Below the pieces are notes generated by a model, which was not told where the DNA came from, did not search any database, and was given only the letters and a program-made list of their open reading frames with translations. From positions 124,001 to 188,000 of the forward strand of contig JAJXZL010000005.1 in the NCBI GenBank assembly GCA_021780075.1: a stretch of 64,000 bases of DNA. Direction: 5' to 3'. The translations under genes were made by a program, and so were the position numbers. The stretch's first letter is position 1. Each line of letters opens with the position of its first letter. The DNA is from Acidobacteriota bacterium (GTDB lineage Bacteria; Acidobacteriota; Terriglobia; Terriglobales; Acidobacteriaceae). This document shows, one piece after another, positions 51,106 through 59,680 of this stretch.

Positions 51106-51883
51106 TTTCTGGGTCTCCCTCTGCGGCACCGACCTCCGCCATCTCGATGCGATACCGCCCGTCCATGTCCGGATCGCTCTCATCGCTATCCTCCTCCTCT
51201 TGATCGTCAGTGGCCCGGATACTCAAAGCGGCGATGGCCGCCCGTTGCCGTTTGTGCCGCCGGACCTCCAGCAACTGCTCGCCAACGGTGTGTTTGGGGA
51301 CAAAGCAGTATTCAAAGTAAGCTTCAAAAAGAGCCTGGTTTCGAATGCCGCGATTCATAAGATCCGCGTGATGGTGCTTGTAAAAGTCCTTGAGCCCTTC
51401 AGGAGTGACGATGTAGAAACGCCGCTTGCCTTGAGTGGCGACTGAGGCCGGCAACCAGTTCTGTTGAATCCAGAAAACGATCTCTGCCTTGCGAACATGA
51501 AGCGCGCTGGCCAGGCTTTCCACTGAGAACAAATCGCATCGTATTTCTCGCAGGCTGAGTTGGTTCCTCGTGAGCATGTTGCGGATCGCTTTTGGTGTCC
51601 GATCGATTTTCTTCGCCACCTCATCAATCGATCGCTTCACCAGTTCCTCCCGAACAATCTCCATTTCGGACTCGGTCCATCGTCGGTGGTCCTTCCGTCC
51701 CTTGATCCCGTGCTGGATGATCAAGCGCCAGCAAGCCTCCTTCGGACGCCCGGTTTGGCGCTGAAGGCGCACTACAAGTTGTTCGAGCTTGTTGCCCGAA
51801 AGCACTTTGGCCTGAGTTGCCATGGCCATAGCTTCGGGGCTCCACTCACGGAACCGTTCTGGCAATTTGGGGAGAGTTGCCAT
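51092..51883 (-). CDS. Putative DNA-binding protein with SANT-like and MerR-like helix regions
   Basis: A 263-aa protein. Residues about 60-110 (RRWTESEMEIVREELVKRSI then DRTPKAIRNMLTRNQ) resemble a Myb/SANT-type DNA-binding domain; the next 50 (FSVESLASALHVRKAEIVFW, IQQNWLPA) resemble an excisionase/MerR-like winged helix. The C-terminus is strongly acidic. GAGG 5 bases before the ATG at 51883 supports this start over 51919. It diverges from the sigma-factor gene. It might regulate or help excise the putative element, but this is inference from its fold and location. Confidence 0.6.
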   Translation of the reverse strand: MATLPKLPERFREWSPEAMAMATQAKVLSGNKLEQLVVRLQRQTGRPKEACWRLIIQHGIKGRKDHRRWTESEMEIVREELVKRSIDEVAKKIDRTPKAIRNMLTRNQLSLREIRCDLFSVESLASALHVRKAEIVFWIQQNWLPASVATQGKRRFYIVTPEGLKDFYKHHHADLMNRGIRNQALFEAYFEYCFVPKHTVGEQLLEVRRHKRQRAAIAALSIRATDDQEEEDSDESDPDMDGRYRIEMAEVGAAEGDPENEEA

Positions 51884-52226
51884 ATGAGCCTCGATTACTG
51901 ATCGTCCGGTGATCGCCAAGGCAAATGACGTGATTGGGCCTGCGGAACCTCTGGAGGACTCGCTCGCTCAACTCGAAAGGCAGGTGCCACTTCGCTCGCA
52001 GAAGCGCAATCCGATTCATCACATCGAGGATGCCGTCACACCTCTAATGTCTCGAGATCTCGTGCGGCTTTCCGGGAGGCTTTGAGGAGCCTTCCTACTT
52101 ACTAAAGGCATTTGCAAAGGCATTTTGGGGCACGGCTCTGGTGATCTATTTCGACGGTGAAGAGAGAAGTTCACCTATACTTCTGTTAAGACGGTGGTTA
52201 ATCCCCCCACGGGCAGATGCTCGCGA
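51884..52226. other. Divergent intergenic region before the sigma-factor gene
   Basis: 343 bases between outward-facing genes. Two features stand out: a CGAGATCTCG palindrome at about 52054-52063, and a direct repeat AAAGGCATTT spaced by few bases around 52100-52125. No gene seen. It should hold the promoters of both flanking operons. Confidence 0.4.
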
Positions 52227-52796
52227 ATGCCGCCAAACGGTCCTAATTGGGAAGAGCTGACGTGGACTTGGGCCTACACGACCGGGCACCAAGCTTCTGA
52301 TCAGAAATTGGAGGCCGCTGCGAAGGCAGCATGGTCGTACTCTCTCCTGTGCGCGCGAACCTACTTGAACGACCAGGACTCGGCACGTGAATTGATGGAA
52401 CACGCTGTCCACAACGCATCACGGTACGTTGCGCGTCATCCAGACGCTCCTCCCGAAAAACTTGTCGCCCGCATCAAAAGCGTGATTCGTCGCCGGGCGG
52501 GACAGCTTGCGGCGAGGCGGACCCGCGAACTGTCATCCGGGTTGATGCTCGATATGGAATCGTTTCTCGCTAGTGAACCGGAAGCAGAAAAAAGCGCCTT
52601 TGCAAATGAATTGCTCTCCCGGCTTTCGCCCTTCGCGCAGGCGATCGTCAACCGGCGCTCAGACGGATACACCTGGCGCGAGATTGCAAAAGAATTGGAG
52701 ATGGATCATACGGCGGTCCGTCGTGCATACTTGCGGGAGTTGGAGGCGCTGCTCCAAGAACTATCCCGGTCTGGAGATTCCCCAAAATGCGATTAA
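52227..52796 (+). CDS. Sigma-70-family (ECF-like) sigma factor
   Basis: A 189-aa protein. Residues about 45-95 are a helical region like sigma region 2, though divergent. The C-terminal part LSPFAQAIVNRRSDGYTWRE and onward (IAKELEMDHTAVRRAYLREL) is a region 4 helix-turn-helix. The gene overlaps the next by 10 bases, and that gene looks like its anti-sigma factor. A GTG at 52194 is an alternative start. Confidence 0.65.
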   Translation: MPPNGPNWEELTWTWAYTTGHQASDQKLEAAAKAAWSYSLLCARTYLNDQDSARELMEHAVHNASRYVARHPDAPPEKLVARIKSVIRRRAGQLAARRTRELSSGLMLDMESFLASEPEAEKSAFANELLSRLSPFAQAIVNRRSDGYTWREIAKELEMDHTAVRRAYLRELEALLQELSRSGDSPKCD

Positions 52797-53485
52797 GCTG
52801 GCGCCGGTCTTCCCGCGCGGAAGATCACTTTGAGTCCTGGATTACGCAGCAGCATCAGCGACGAGTCCTCGCCGGCGAAACGACCCCTTCCGGACCTTGC
52901 CCGGATAAGGGGTTTCTTCGGGATCTTGCCCGCAAATCCAAGAGCATTGCGCTATCTGATCCGCGCATCGATCACACGGCAAATTGTCGCGAATGCATGA
53001 GTAAACTTCTTGAACTCCGGGAACAGAATCGCTCGCATCGGCTGCGGATGGCTTTTCCTGCCGCTATCACAGCCTGCGCTTTGATAGCAGTGTCGGTCGT
53101 AGTCGCGTGGCATGTGATGGGGAGAAAGGCACCGCCAGCCAATACCTCCGTCGTTGCGCAGACGGTGAACCTTTGGGATGCGGGAACTATTCGCGGCGAG
53201 CAGCCAGGGCAACTGGAATCAGTATCGTTGCCGGACGCGTTAGTGAAAGTGACAATCATTCTGCCGCGCCACAGTGAGCCAGGACTATATCTGGTTGCAA
53301 TCACTCGCGATCAGAACGGAACCGGTGTCGTTGCGGAGGGGACAGCAACCTCGGTGGCAAATGGAGATCAGCAGCGGATCACCACCGATCTTGACCTTCG
53401 AAAGGCTAAGGCAGGACCATATTTCCTCTCGACCACACACGAGCAGGATCAGGCCGCTTACTATTACCCTCTTCAAATCAAATGA
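52787..53485 (+). CDS. Putative membrane anti-sigma factor
   Basis: A 232-aa protein with a cytoplasmic N-terminus, a zinc-binding Hx3Cx2C motif (HTANCREC) as in ZAS-type anti-sigma factors, one membrane helix (about 88-110, AFPAAITACALIAVSVVVAW), and a periplasmic beta-rich domain. The overlap with the sigma gene supports the pairing. Signal sensed is unknown. Confidence 0.65.
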   Translation: MRLSWRRSSRAEDHFESWITQQHQRRVLAGETTPSGPCPDKGFLRDLARKSKSIALSDPRIDHTANCRECMSKLLELREQNRSHRLRMAFPAAITACALIAVSVVVAWHVMGRKAPPANTSVVAQTVNLWDAGTIRGEQPGQLESVSLPDALVKVTIILPRHSEPGLYLVAITRDQNGTGVVAEGTATSVANGDQQRITTDLDLRKAKAGPYFLSTTHEQDQAAYYYPLQIK

Positions 53486-53546
53486 GCGCGGACTCCCTGG
53501 CAACGTCGGAAACTTTACTGGATAAACTCATCAACGCATTCGGCCC

Positions 53547-54299
53547 TCAGAAGCCGTGACCTCTGAAGCCATGGCCGAGGAGATGATGCATCAAAACAAG
53601 CGTGATGATCAATGCACTGAAAAGCCCGAGGAATAGAGCCAGCCGCTTCCTCTGACTGCTGATTGGTGTAAGAGTTGCAACGGCAAGCGCAGCTGGGATT
53701 TCGACCTCTGTGCTGCCCTGCATCATTCGACGCTTCTGTTGCAATCGACGTCCATAGGGCGTGAGCCCCCATGGCTTGTATACCGAGAGCGTGGTGACTA
53801 TCAGCAGCACTAGGATTGCGAGCGCTGCCTTCATAGCGAGTTCCTCCCCGATCCGATTTACGTGGGGCATTGTTCCCAACGGCGAATCCATTACCCGCTG
53901 TGCAGCACGCGCCACTGCCATGAACTGATGCAATAAAAGAAGTCCGACACAGCCGATCGTTAGAACAAGCTTCACTATCGTCCAATATTGCCGAAACAAA
54001 CCCCATGAGGTTCCAAGCGATTGGACAAGCCCAGTCAGCAGCGCAGCGAAGCTGAGCGGAACGAGCAAATACAAACCGATGAGGTTCATCGACAGATAGA
54101 CGCCGCGCACGGTCGACACGTCGCAACTGGTCAGGCCGGCAATACTCAGAACCAGGAATCCGGCGACCGCGCCAAGCCAGCCGACCGAAACGACGATATG
54201 CGTTATCAGCATGACCCTGCCGAGTTGCCGAGGCATTGTCGCGCTTGATTTCCCATCGACTTCGTCCATAGATTCTGTGTATCTCCTTTTCGGTGTCAT
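53547..54299 (-). CDS. DUF2269-like integral membrane protein
   Basis: A 250-aa protein with five predicted membrane helices (HIVVSVGWLGAVAGFLVLS first, LGLFSALIITLVLMHHLLG last) and a His-rich C-terminal tail (HHLLGHGFRGHGF). The pattern resembles DUF2269. It diverges from the TetR gene, so that repressor may control it too. Starts at 54269 and 54236 are alternatives. Confidence 0.6.
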   Translation of the reverse strand: MTPKRRYTESMDEVDGKSSATMPRQLGRVMLITHIVVSVGWLGAVAGFLVLSIAGLTSCDVSTVRGVYLSMNLIGLYLLVPLSFAALLTGLVQSLGTSWGLFRQYWTIVKLVLTIGCVGLLLLHQFMAVARAAQRVMDSPLGTMPHVNRIGEELAMKAALAILVLLIVTTLSVYKPWGLTPYGRRLQQKRRMMQGSTEVEIPAALAVATLTPISSQRKRLALFLGLFSALIITLVLMHHLLGHGFRGHGF

Positions 54300-54331
54300 C
54301 TCTCAAATTCAGGACGACGAGCAAACGCACG

Positions 54332-54359
54332 TTCGTATGAAAATGGACATCTGTACGAA
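54332..54359. promoter_or_regulatory. Inverted repeat, candidate TetR operator
   Basis: TTCGTA (54332-54337) and TACGAA (54354-54359) are exact complements separated by 16 bases, in the gap between the divergent membrane-protein and TetR genes, where an autorepressor would bind. Confidence 0.35.
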
Positions 54360-54464
54360 TGGACCATATGCTGATCACAGCGATGGCGGAAGAACGCCGG
54401 CGTCGGAGAGTGCGATAGCGGACAATTTCGACGCTTTATCCGCTTTTGGTATAGAGGCAAGCGA

Positions 54465-55061
54465 ATGATCAAGCGGACTAAGGACGCGCCGGATCGAAGA
54501 GTTGCGCGGACGCAGATGGCTCTTCGTGACGCGCTACATTCGTTGGTCCGAGAGAAGGACTACGACGACATTGCGGTGAAGGAGATCCTGGATCGTGCCG
54601 ACATCGGCCGGTCGGCCTTCTATTCGCATTTCCGTGACAAAGACGATCTCCTGGCCAGCACTATCCATGACATCATTGGGCCTGTCCGCTTCGCGAAGAG
54701 GGAGTCAGGAGGCAGCCAGAGTGACAAGCTGCTCTGGTTTAGCCTTCCGATCTTCGAGCATCACGATGGACACCGCTGGACGAGTCCTTTGAAGATGGGA
54801 CCGAGAGCGCGCGCCATTCTTCACGAGCGCCTGCGAAAGATCCTTGTGGGTTTGATTGGTCAGCAGGTGAAGAAGAGCCGCCGCGAAAAACGAGGGGAAT
54901 CTGGCACGATCCCGACAGCTGTTCTGGTCGAGTATCTGGCCTCCACATTCGTTTTGGTGCTGGAGTGGTGGCTGGAAACCCGGAGCCCACTTTCCGCCGA
55001 TCAGGCCAATGACCTGTTTCGTTCACTGGTGCAATCGACACTGACTGCGAATGGACTGTAA
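54465..55061 (+). CDS. TetR/AcrR-family repressor
   Basis: A 198-aa regulator. The N-terminal helix-turn-helix is typical (LVREKDYDDIAVKEILDRAD, IGRSAFYSHFRDKDDLL); the C-terminal part resembles the TetR_C domain of small-molecule sensors. It lies upstream of an RND pump operon on the same strand and probably represses it, with release by a pump substrate. Confidence 0.85.
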   Translation: MIKRTKDAPDRRVARTQMALRDALHSLVREKDYDDIAVKEILDRADIGRSAFYSHFRDKDDLLASTIHDIIGPVRFAKRESGGSQSDKLLWFSLPIFEHHDGHRWTSPLKMGPRARAILHERLRKILVGLIGQQVKKSRREKRGESGTIPTAVLVEYLASTFVLVLEWWLETRSPLSADQANDLFRSLVQSTLTANGL

Positions 55062-55093
55062 GCTGTGCTTCGCAGAGTGGCGCCTACGGTGGG

Positions 55094-55438
55094 ATGCGGT
55101 GTTACGATGGACAGGTGAACCGCCGGTTCCACACATTCGTCGCGGTTGCGGCCATCCTCCTGATTGCCGTCTCGCAGTTGTGTGAGCTTTTCGATCGCTG
55201 GGACACGATTGCCGACATTGGACATGACTCCGAATTCATGTTCATTGTAGTCGGCATGAGCATTGCGTTGTGCATCCTCTTGGCGTTGCTGATCGTCCAG
55301 CTTGCCAGAATCGTCTTTTTGCTTGTCATGCGGCTCTTGCGGGGCGCGGTATCTGCGGCCCAGCCGCATTCTTATGGAACCGCATATTTGCGTCTGCTCT
55401 TTTCGCCTCCTTTGAGCTCTACCTCCCTCCGCATTTAG
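55094..55438 (+). CDS. Small two-helix membrane protein
   Basis: A 114-aa protein with two hydrophobic helices (HTFVAVAAILLIAVSQL; MFIVVGMSIALCILLALLIV). No family recognised. It lies between the TetR and RND pump genes; a role in the pump or its control is possible. A GTG at 55115 is an alternative start. Confidence 0.45.
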   Translation: MRCYDGQVNRRFHTFVAVAAILLIAVSQLCELFDRWDTIADIGHDSEFMFIVVGMSIALCILLALLIVQLARIVFLLVMRLLRGAVSAAQPHSYGTAYLRLLFSPPLSSTSLRI

Positions 55439-55526
55439 AACTCTCCTCATTTCCCTTGCGCGTTCGTGTGCGCGTGCATAGTTGTGCGCGTGTTCCCTAA
55501 TCGAACTACGACTCGCGGGAGTTTTC

Positions 55527-56612
55527 ATGAGGTTCATTCCTTGCTCTGCTAAGGGAGAGCGATTGCTCGTTTCGCATATTGGCGCCGTTTCGGTTGTTCT
55601 CACCATCCTTTTCTTCAACGGCGTTGCTGACGCCATCGGACAGACCTCCGACGCGGACGTCGTCACCGTTCAAAGCCGCCTGCAAACATCTCAGCTGGTT
55701 GCCTACGGCCAGGTTTCACCCGTCAGCACCGTTCCGGTCAGCGCGGCCGAAGAAGATGTGGTGACCGGATTAACGGTTCGGCCCGGTACGCATGTGCGCG
55801 CTGGACAAAGTCTGGCACGTCTGAGCGGTCCCGCCATCGATTCCCTTTTGACGCAGAGCGAGGCCGACGTGCGCAGTGCGCAATCTCAGCTTGATACTGC
55901 GGTGAAGTCGCTTGCGATCGCGCAGCAACAGCTCCCTTCGCACCTGACCACGCGCCAAGCAGTGCAGCAAGCCGAAAGCGCAGCTGCACAGGCAAGAAGC
56001 GGCGTTGTCAACGCGCAGTCCCGGCTGACCACCGTCCGCGCGTTGATGACTGCGTCTTCTCCGGCAGATGGCATTGTGCTCGAACTCAACAGCGCCGATG
56101 GCGCGCTAGTTAGCGCGGGTCAGCCGATCCTGACTCTTCAGCCGGCAAACAGCTTATGGCTCTTGGCCAGTTATTACGGCGCGGATCTGACAATCATTCG
56201 TGTTGGGATGACCGGCCGATTTACGCCTTCGGATGGAGGAAAACCCGTGAAGGTCAGGGTCGCCTCTATTCTCGGCACTCTCGCGGCAGGTGGCGGCGAA
56301 TCGATTGCGATGGAGGCTGTTGATGCAAAAAAACAATGGCTTAGCGGAGAGTCTGGAACGGTGACCCTTGATCTGCCGGCGCGACAGATGGTGGCAGTCC
56401 CCACGCGCGCGCTTGTCCTTAATCAAGGGAAATGGTGGGTGATGGTCCAGACCGCTTCGGGAGATCGTGCGCAACAGGTTGTGCCGGGGCCCACACAAGG
56501 CTGGGACACATTCATCGTAAGTGGGCTTGCTCCAGGTGCGAAGGTTGTGGTCAATAACGCTTACCTGTTGTTCCACACAAGCATTGCCGAGCAGTACCAG
56601 ATCCCCGATTAG
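55527..56612 (+). CDS. RND efflux periplasmic adaptor (membrane fusion protein)
   Basis: A 361-aa periplasmic protein with an N-terminal anchor or signal (SHIGAVSVVLTILFF). A biotinyl-lipoyl-like half (TGLTVRPGTHVRAGQSLARL), a coiled-coil hairpin rich in Gln/Ala/Ser (about 95-175) and the second lipoyl half (PADGIVLELNSADGALVSAG) are followed by beta-barrel and membrane-proximal domains. GGGAG 5 bases before the ATG supports the start. It lies 5 bases before the pump gene. Confidence 0.85.
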   Translation: MRFIPCSAKGERLLVSHIGAVSVVLTILFFNGVADAIGQTSDADVVTVQSRLQTSQLVAYGQVSPVSTVPVSAAEEDVVTGLTVRPGTHVRAGQSLARLSGPAIDSLLTQSEADVRSAQSQLDTAVKSLAIAQQQLPSHLTTRQAVQQAESAAAQARSGVVNAQSRLTTVRALMTASSPADGIVLELNSADGALVSAGQPILTLQPANSLWLLASYYGADLTIIRVGMTGRFTPSDGGKPVKVRVASILGTLAAGGGESIAMEAVDAKKQWLSGESGTVTLDLPARQMVAVPTRALVLNQGKWWVMVQTASGDRAQQVVPGPTQGWDTFIVSGLAPGAKVVVNNAYLLFHTSIAEQYQIPD

Positions 56613-56617
56613 GAGTC

Positions 56618-59600
56618 ATGGTGGTGGCAGAGAATACTTCCTTTCGTCGTTTGCTGATGCAGCCGCTGCTGTGGGCGCTCGTCTACGGCTTTCTGATCGT
56701 CTATGGACTCTATGCCTACTGGAAGATTCCGGTCGAGGTGCTGCCGCGATTCAATTTTCCGGAAGTCAGCGTTATCTCCCACGAACCTGGAGCCACTGCG
56801 GCAGAACTCGAATCCCAGATCACCTGGCCGCTCGAAGGCGAGATTCAGGCATTGCCCAACCTCGTTGATGTGCGCTCCAACATGGGCAATGGCCTGGTCG
56901 AGACGGATATTCGGTTCCGCGAAGGCACCGATCCCGAACAGGACCTAATGGCGGTCAACGGAGCCATCGATCGCGCTCGCGCCGAGATCCCAGCCTCGGT
57001 CCAGCCTATTGCCGAAATCATGGGCCAGGCGATCAACGAAGTCGCCGATTTGAGCCTCGATATCCCGGCCAAGGATGACCCCGCCGAAGTCCAGCGTGCG
57101 GTCCTCGCCAATGTCGTTCCAGCACTGCGCGCCCTGCCGGGTGTGTACCGCGTTGAAGTGTATGGCGCAGGCCAGGAGGCGCTGTGGGTTCAGCCGGACC
57201 TTGCCGCCATGTATCGGTACGGTGTTCCCATCTCTTCACTGGTCGCCGCGCTGCAGCAGGCGGTGGTGTTGCAGCCCGGAGGGTATGTCACGCAGGGGCA
57301 TCAGGATCTTTTTGTCGAGGTGCGCAGCCTGCCCGCGCACATTCAGGATCTCGAACAGATTCCGGTTCCAAGCGCCAATGGGCCGATTCCCTTGCATGAA
57401 TTGGCGCGCATTGTACGCGAAGCCGTGCCAACGCTCAATGCTGCCCTGCTCGATCGCCGTCCGAGCGTAGCCCTGGTGGTCTTCAAGCAGCCGGGAGCTT
57501 CCACCATTCCGGTGAGTCAGAGCGTGCAACGTACATTAGCCGACACGCTGAAGCAACTTCCCGCTGGAGTCAAGTGGGTCAGCATCTACGACCAGGGACA
57601 TCTGGTTCATATCGTCGGCGCCGATCTGGGCAGGAACCTGATCATCGGCGGGGTGCTGGCTATCGGCGTTCTATTGTGGGTACTGGGTGGAGGGCGCGGC
57701 ATCTGGATTCTGGCCCTCAGCATTCCGCTCTCCGTCTTGCTCGGCATCGCTTGCCTTTATGCTGCCGGACAAAGCCTCAATCTGATGACCCTGGGCGCGC
57801 TGACGATCGCCGTCGGTCTGCTCAGCGACGACGGTATCATCGTTCTCGAAAGCATCTATCACCGCTGGGAGCAGGGCGATGAGCGCTGGAAGGGAATCAC
57901 GAAAGGTCTTCGCGACATCGTCGGTCCAGATGTCACCGGAACCCTGACGACAGTCTCCGTGTTCATCCCACTTTTGTTTGTGGGCGGGCTCGCCGGGCTC
58001 TTCTTCATCCCCTTCGCTCTGGCAATGACTGTCTCCCTGCTAGCCTCGCTGCTGATTTCGGTCAGCCTGATTCCTCTCAGCCTTGGATTTCTCAAGGCCA
58101 ACGTCCGCACGGCGCCAACCTCGGCGGGCCGCGCGCTCTACTCCCTGCGCAGGCTGAACGAGCGGCTCTTCAACGTCGTCGCAAAACATCCGAAGCTCAG
58201 CCTCGGCATGTGCGTGTTGCTTTTGGCGGGCAGCATGGCAGGGTTGATTCTGGTGCCCATCAATTTTCTGCCTCTGCCCAACGAAGGCGTGCTTCTGGAA
58301 AGCTTCACGCTGCCACCCGGCTCTTCCATGCTGGACACCGAACGCGTGGTGATGAACATGACCCGGCAAATCGAGGCAGACCAAGCCGTGGCCCATGTGT
58401 TTGCCCGCATAGGCTCTTCCTCCGCTGGCACCTACACGGAGCCGGCTTACGCAGGTGAAATCCAGATCACCTTGAAACCGAATGTGAAGATGAACAGTCT
58501 CGACGAGATTAGCAATCGAATTCTCAATGAGACTAAAACCCAGGCTGTGCAGACTTCGATCGATACGCCAACCATCGAGCGTGTCGGGGAGAGCCTCTCA
58601 GGTCTGCCGCAACCGTTCGTCATAGACGTCTTTGGCAGCAATATCGATGGGTTGCGCAGCCTGAGCCAAGAAATCGTTCAGCGGCTACGTCCGATTCCGG
58701 CCCTCACTGGAATCTTCAACAACGACGGTTATCTGATCACTGAACTTCAGATCACCCCAAGAATCGACGCACTCGCTGCTCGTCATATGACTCCGACAGA
58801 CCTCTATAGCCAGATTCAGCCTCTTCTTAATGGGGAGGTTGTCGCCGAAGTGCCGGAAGGTAATGTGCCGCTTGCACTCTACGTCCGCATGGCCGGTGCT
58901 CCGGATCAGTCAATCGATGACTTGTCGCGATTGCCGATCCGGACCGACGGATGGACACCTCTGGGACAGATCGCAGATATCCGGATGGTTTCCACGCCGA
59001 GTCAGATCCGCCATATCGACGGCGCGCGTTCGCTGGAGATACTCGCCACGCCAACCGGCCCGCTGGGCAGCACCATCGCCTCTGCGCGCAAGGCGATTGC
59101 CGGGCTGCATATGCCCGCCGGCTACCGGTTCGAATTCGGCGGTCTCTATCCTCAACTCGAAAACGCGGTGCTGGGGCTGGGCGCTGCCTCCATCGCAGCC
59201 TTTCTTCTGATGGTTGCCATCATGATCCTGCAATTCGACGGTCTTCTTGTACCCGGTCTGCTCTTACTGCAAATCCCTCTCGCCTTTACCGGTGGCGCCC
59301 TGGCCTTGCTGGTGAGCGGGGTCGGATTGAACGCAATCGGCCTGGTTGCTTTTCTCACGCTTGTCGGAATCGGCCTGAATCACGGCATCGTGCTGCTCTA
59401 TCGCGCGCGCCGCAACGAAGCCGAAGGCATGACGCCGGAGGACGCCGTGAAGGAAGCCGTTCACGTTCGCTTCCGCCCCATCGCGCTCACCACGTTGACA
59501 GCTATCCTCGGCATGCTGCCCACCGCTCTCGGCTGGGGCCATGGCGCAGCTCCGGAACAGGGTTTGGCAGCCGTGGTTCTGGGCGGAATTCTCTGGAGCG

Positions 59601-59680
59601 CATTGCTCAGCACCAATCTTCTCCCTGCGCTCTACCTGCACATGCGGCACTGCCAGATGGCAAAGGAGGGACAAGCATGA
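56618..59680 (+). CDS. RND efflux transporter, inner-membrane pump
   Basis: A 1020-aa proton-driven pump with the RND layout: N-terminal helix, porter domain, helices 2-6, second porter domain and C-terminal helices. TM4 has the Asp pair in LLSDDGIIVLES that relays protons. The Asp pair is as in drug (HAE) pumps, while the overall look (SHEPGATAAELESQITWPLE) is nearer to the CzcA/CusA heavy-metal class, whose Met and Asp/Glu signatures I do not see. The substrate is open. Its stop overlaps the next gene (ATGA). Confidence 0.9.
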   Translation: MVVAENTSFRRLLMQPLLWALVYGFLIVYGLYAYWKIPVEVLPRFNFPEVSVISHEPGATAAELESQITWPLEGEIQALPNLVDVRSNMGNGLVETDIRFREGTDPEQDLMAVNGAIDRARAEIPASVQPIAEIMGQAINEVADLSLDIPAKDDPAEVQRAVLANVVPALRALPGVYRVEVYGAGQEALWVQPDLAAMYRYGVPISSLVAALQQAVVLQPGGYVTQGHQDLFVEVRSLPAHIQDLEQIPVPSANGPIPLHELARIVREAVPTLNAALLDRRPSVALVVFKQPGASTIPVSQSVQRTLADTLKQLPAGVKWVSIYDQGHLVHIVGADLGRNLIIGGVLAIGVLLWVLGGGRGIWILALSIPLSVLLGIACLYAAGQSLNLMTLGALTIAVGLLSDDGIIVLESIYHRWEQGDERWKGITKGLRDIVGPDVTGTLTTVSVFIPLLFVGGLAGLFFIPFALAMTVSLLASLLISVSLIPLSLGFLKANVRTAPTSAGRALYSLRRLNERLFNVVAKHPKLSLGMCVLLLAGSMAGLILVPINFLPLPNEGVLLESFTLPPGSSMLDTERVVMNMTRQIEADQAVAHVFARIGSSSAGTYTEPAYAGEIQITLKPNVKMNSLDEISNRILNETKTQAVQTSIDTPTIERVGESLSGLPQPFVIDVFGSNIDGLRSLSQEIVQRLRPIPALTGIFNNDGYLITELQITPRIDALAARHMTPTDLYSQIQPLLNGEVVAEVPEGNVPLALYVRMAGAPDQSIDDLSRLPIRTDGWTPLGQIADIRMVSTPSQIRHIDGARSLEILATPTGPLGSTIASARKAIAGLHMPAGYRFEFGGLYPQLENAVLGLGAASIAAFLLMVAIMILQFDGLLVPGLLLLQIPLAFTGGALALLVSGVGLNAIGLVAFLTLVGIGLNHGIVLLYRARRNEAEGMTPEDAVKEAVHVRFRPIALTTLTAILGMLPTALGWGHGAAPEQGLAAVVLGGILWSALLSTNLLPALYLHMRHCQMAKEGQA

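Noticed and set aside
53515..54378. 287-codon minus-strand frame overlapping the DUF2269-like gene
   Set aside because: It is another frame of the same strand, lacks hydrophobic helices or any motif, and the overlapping frame has five clear helices.
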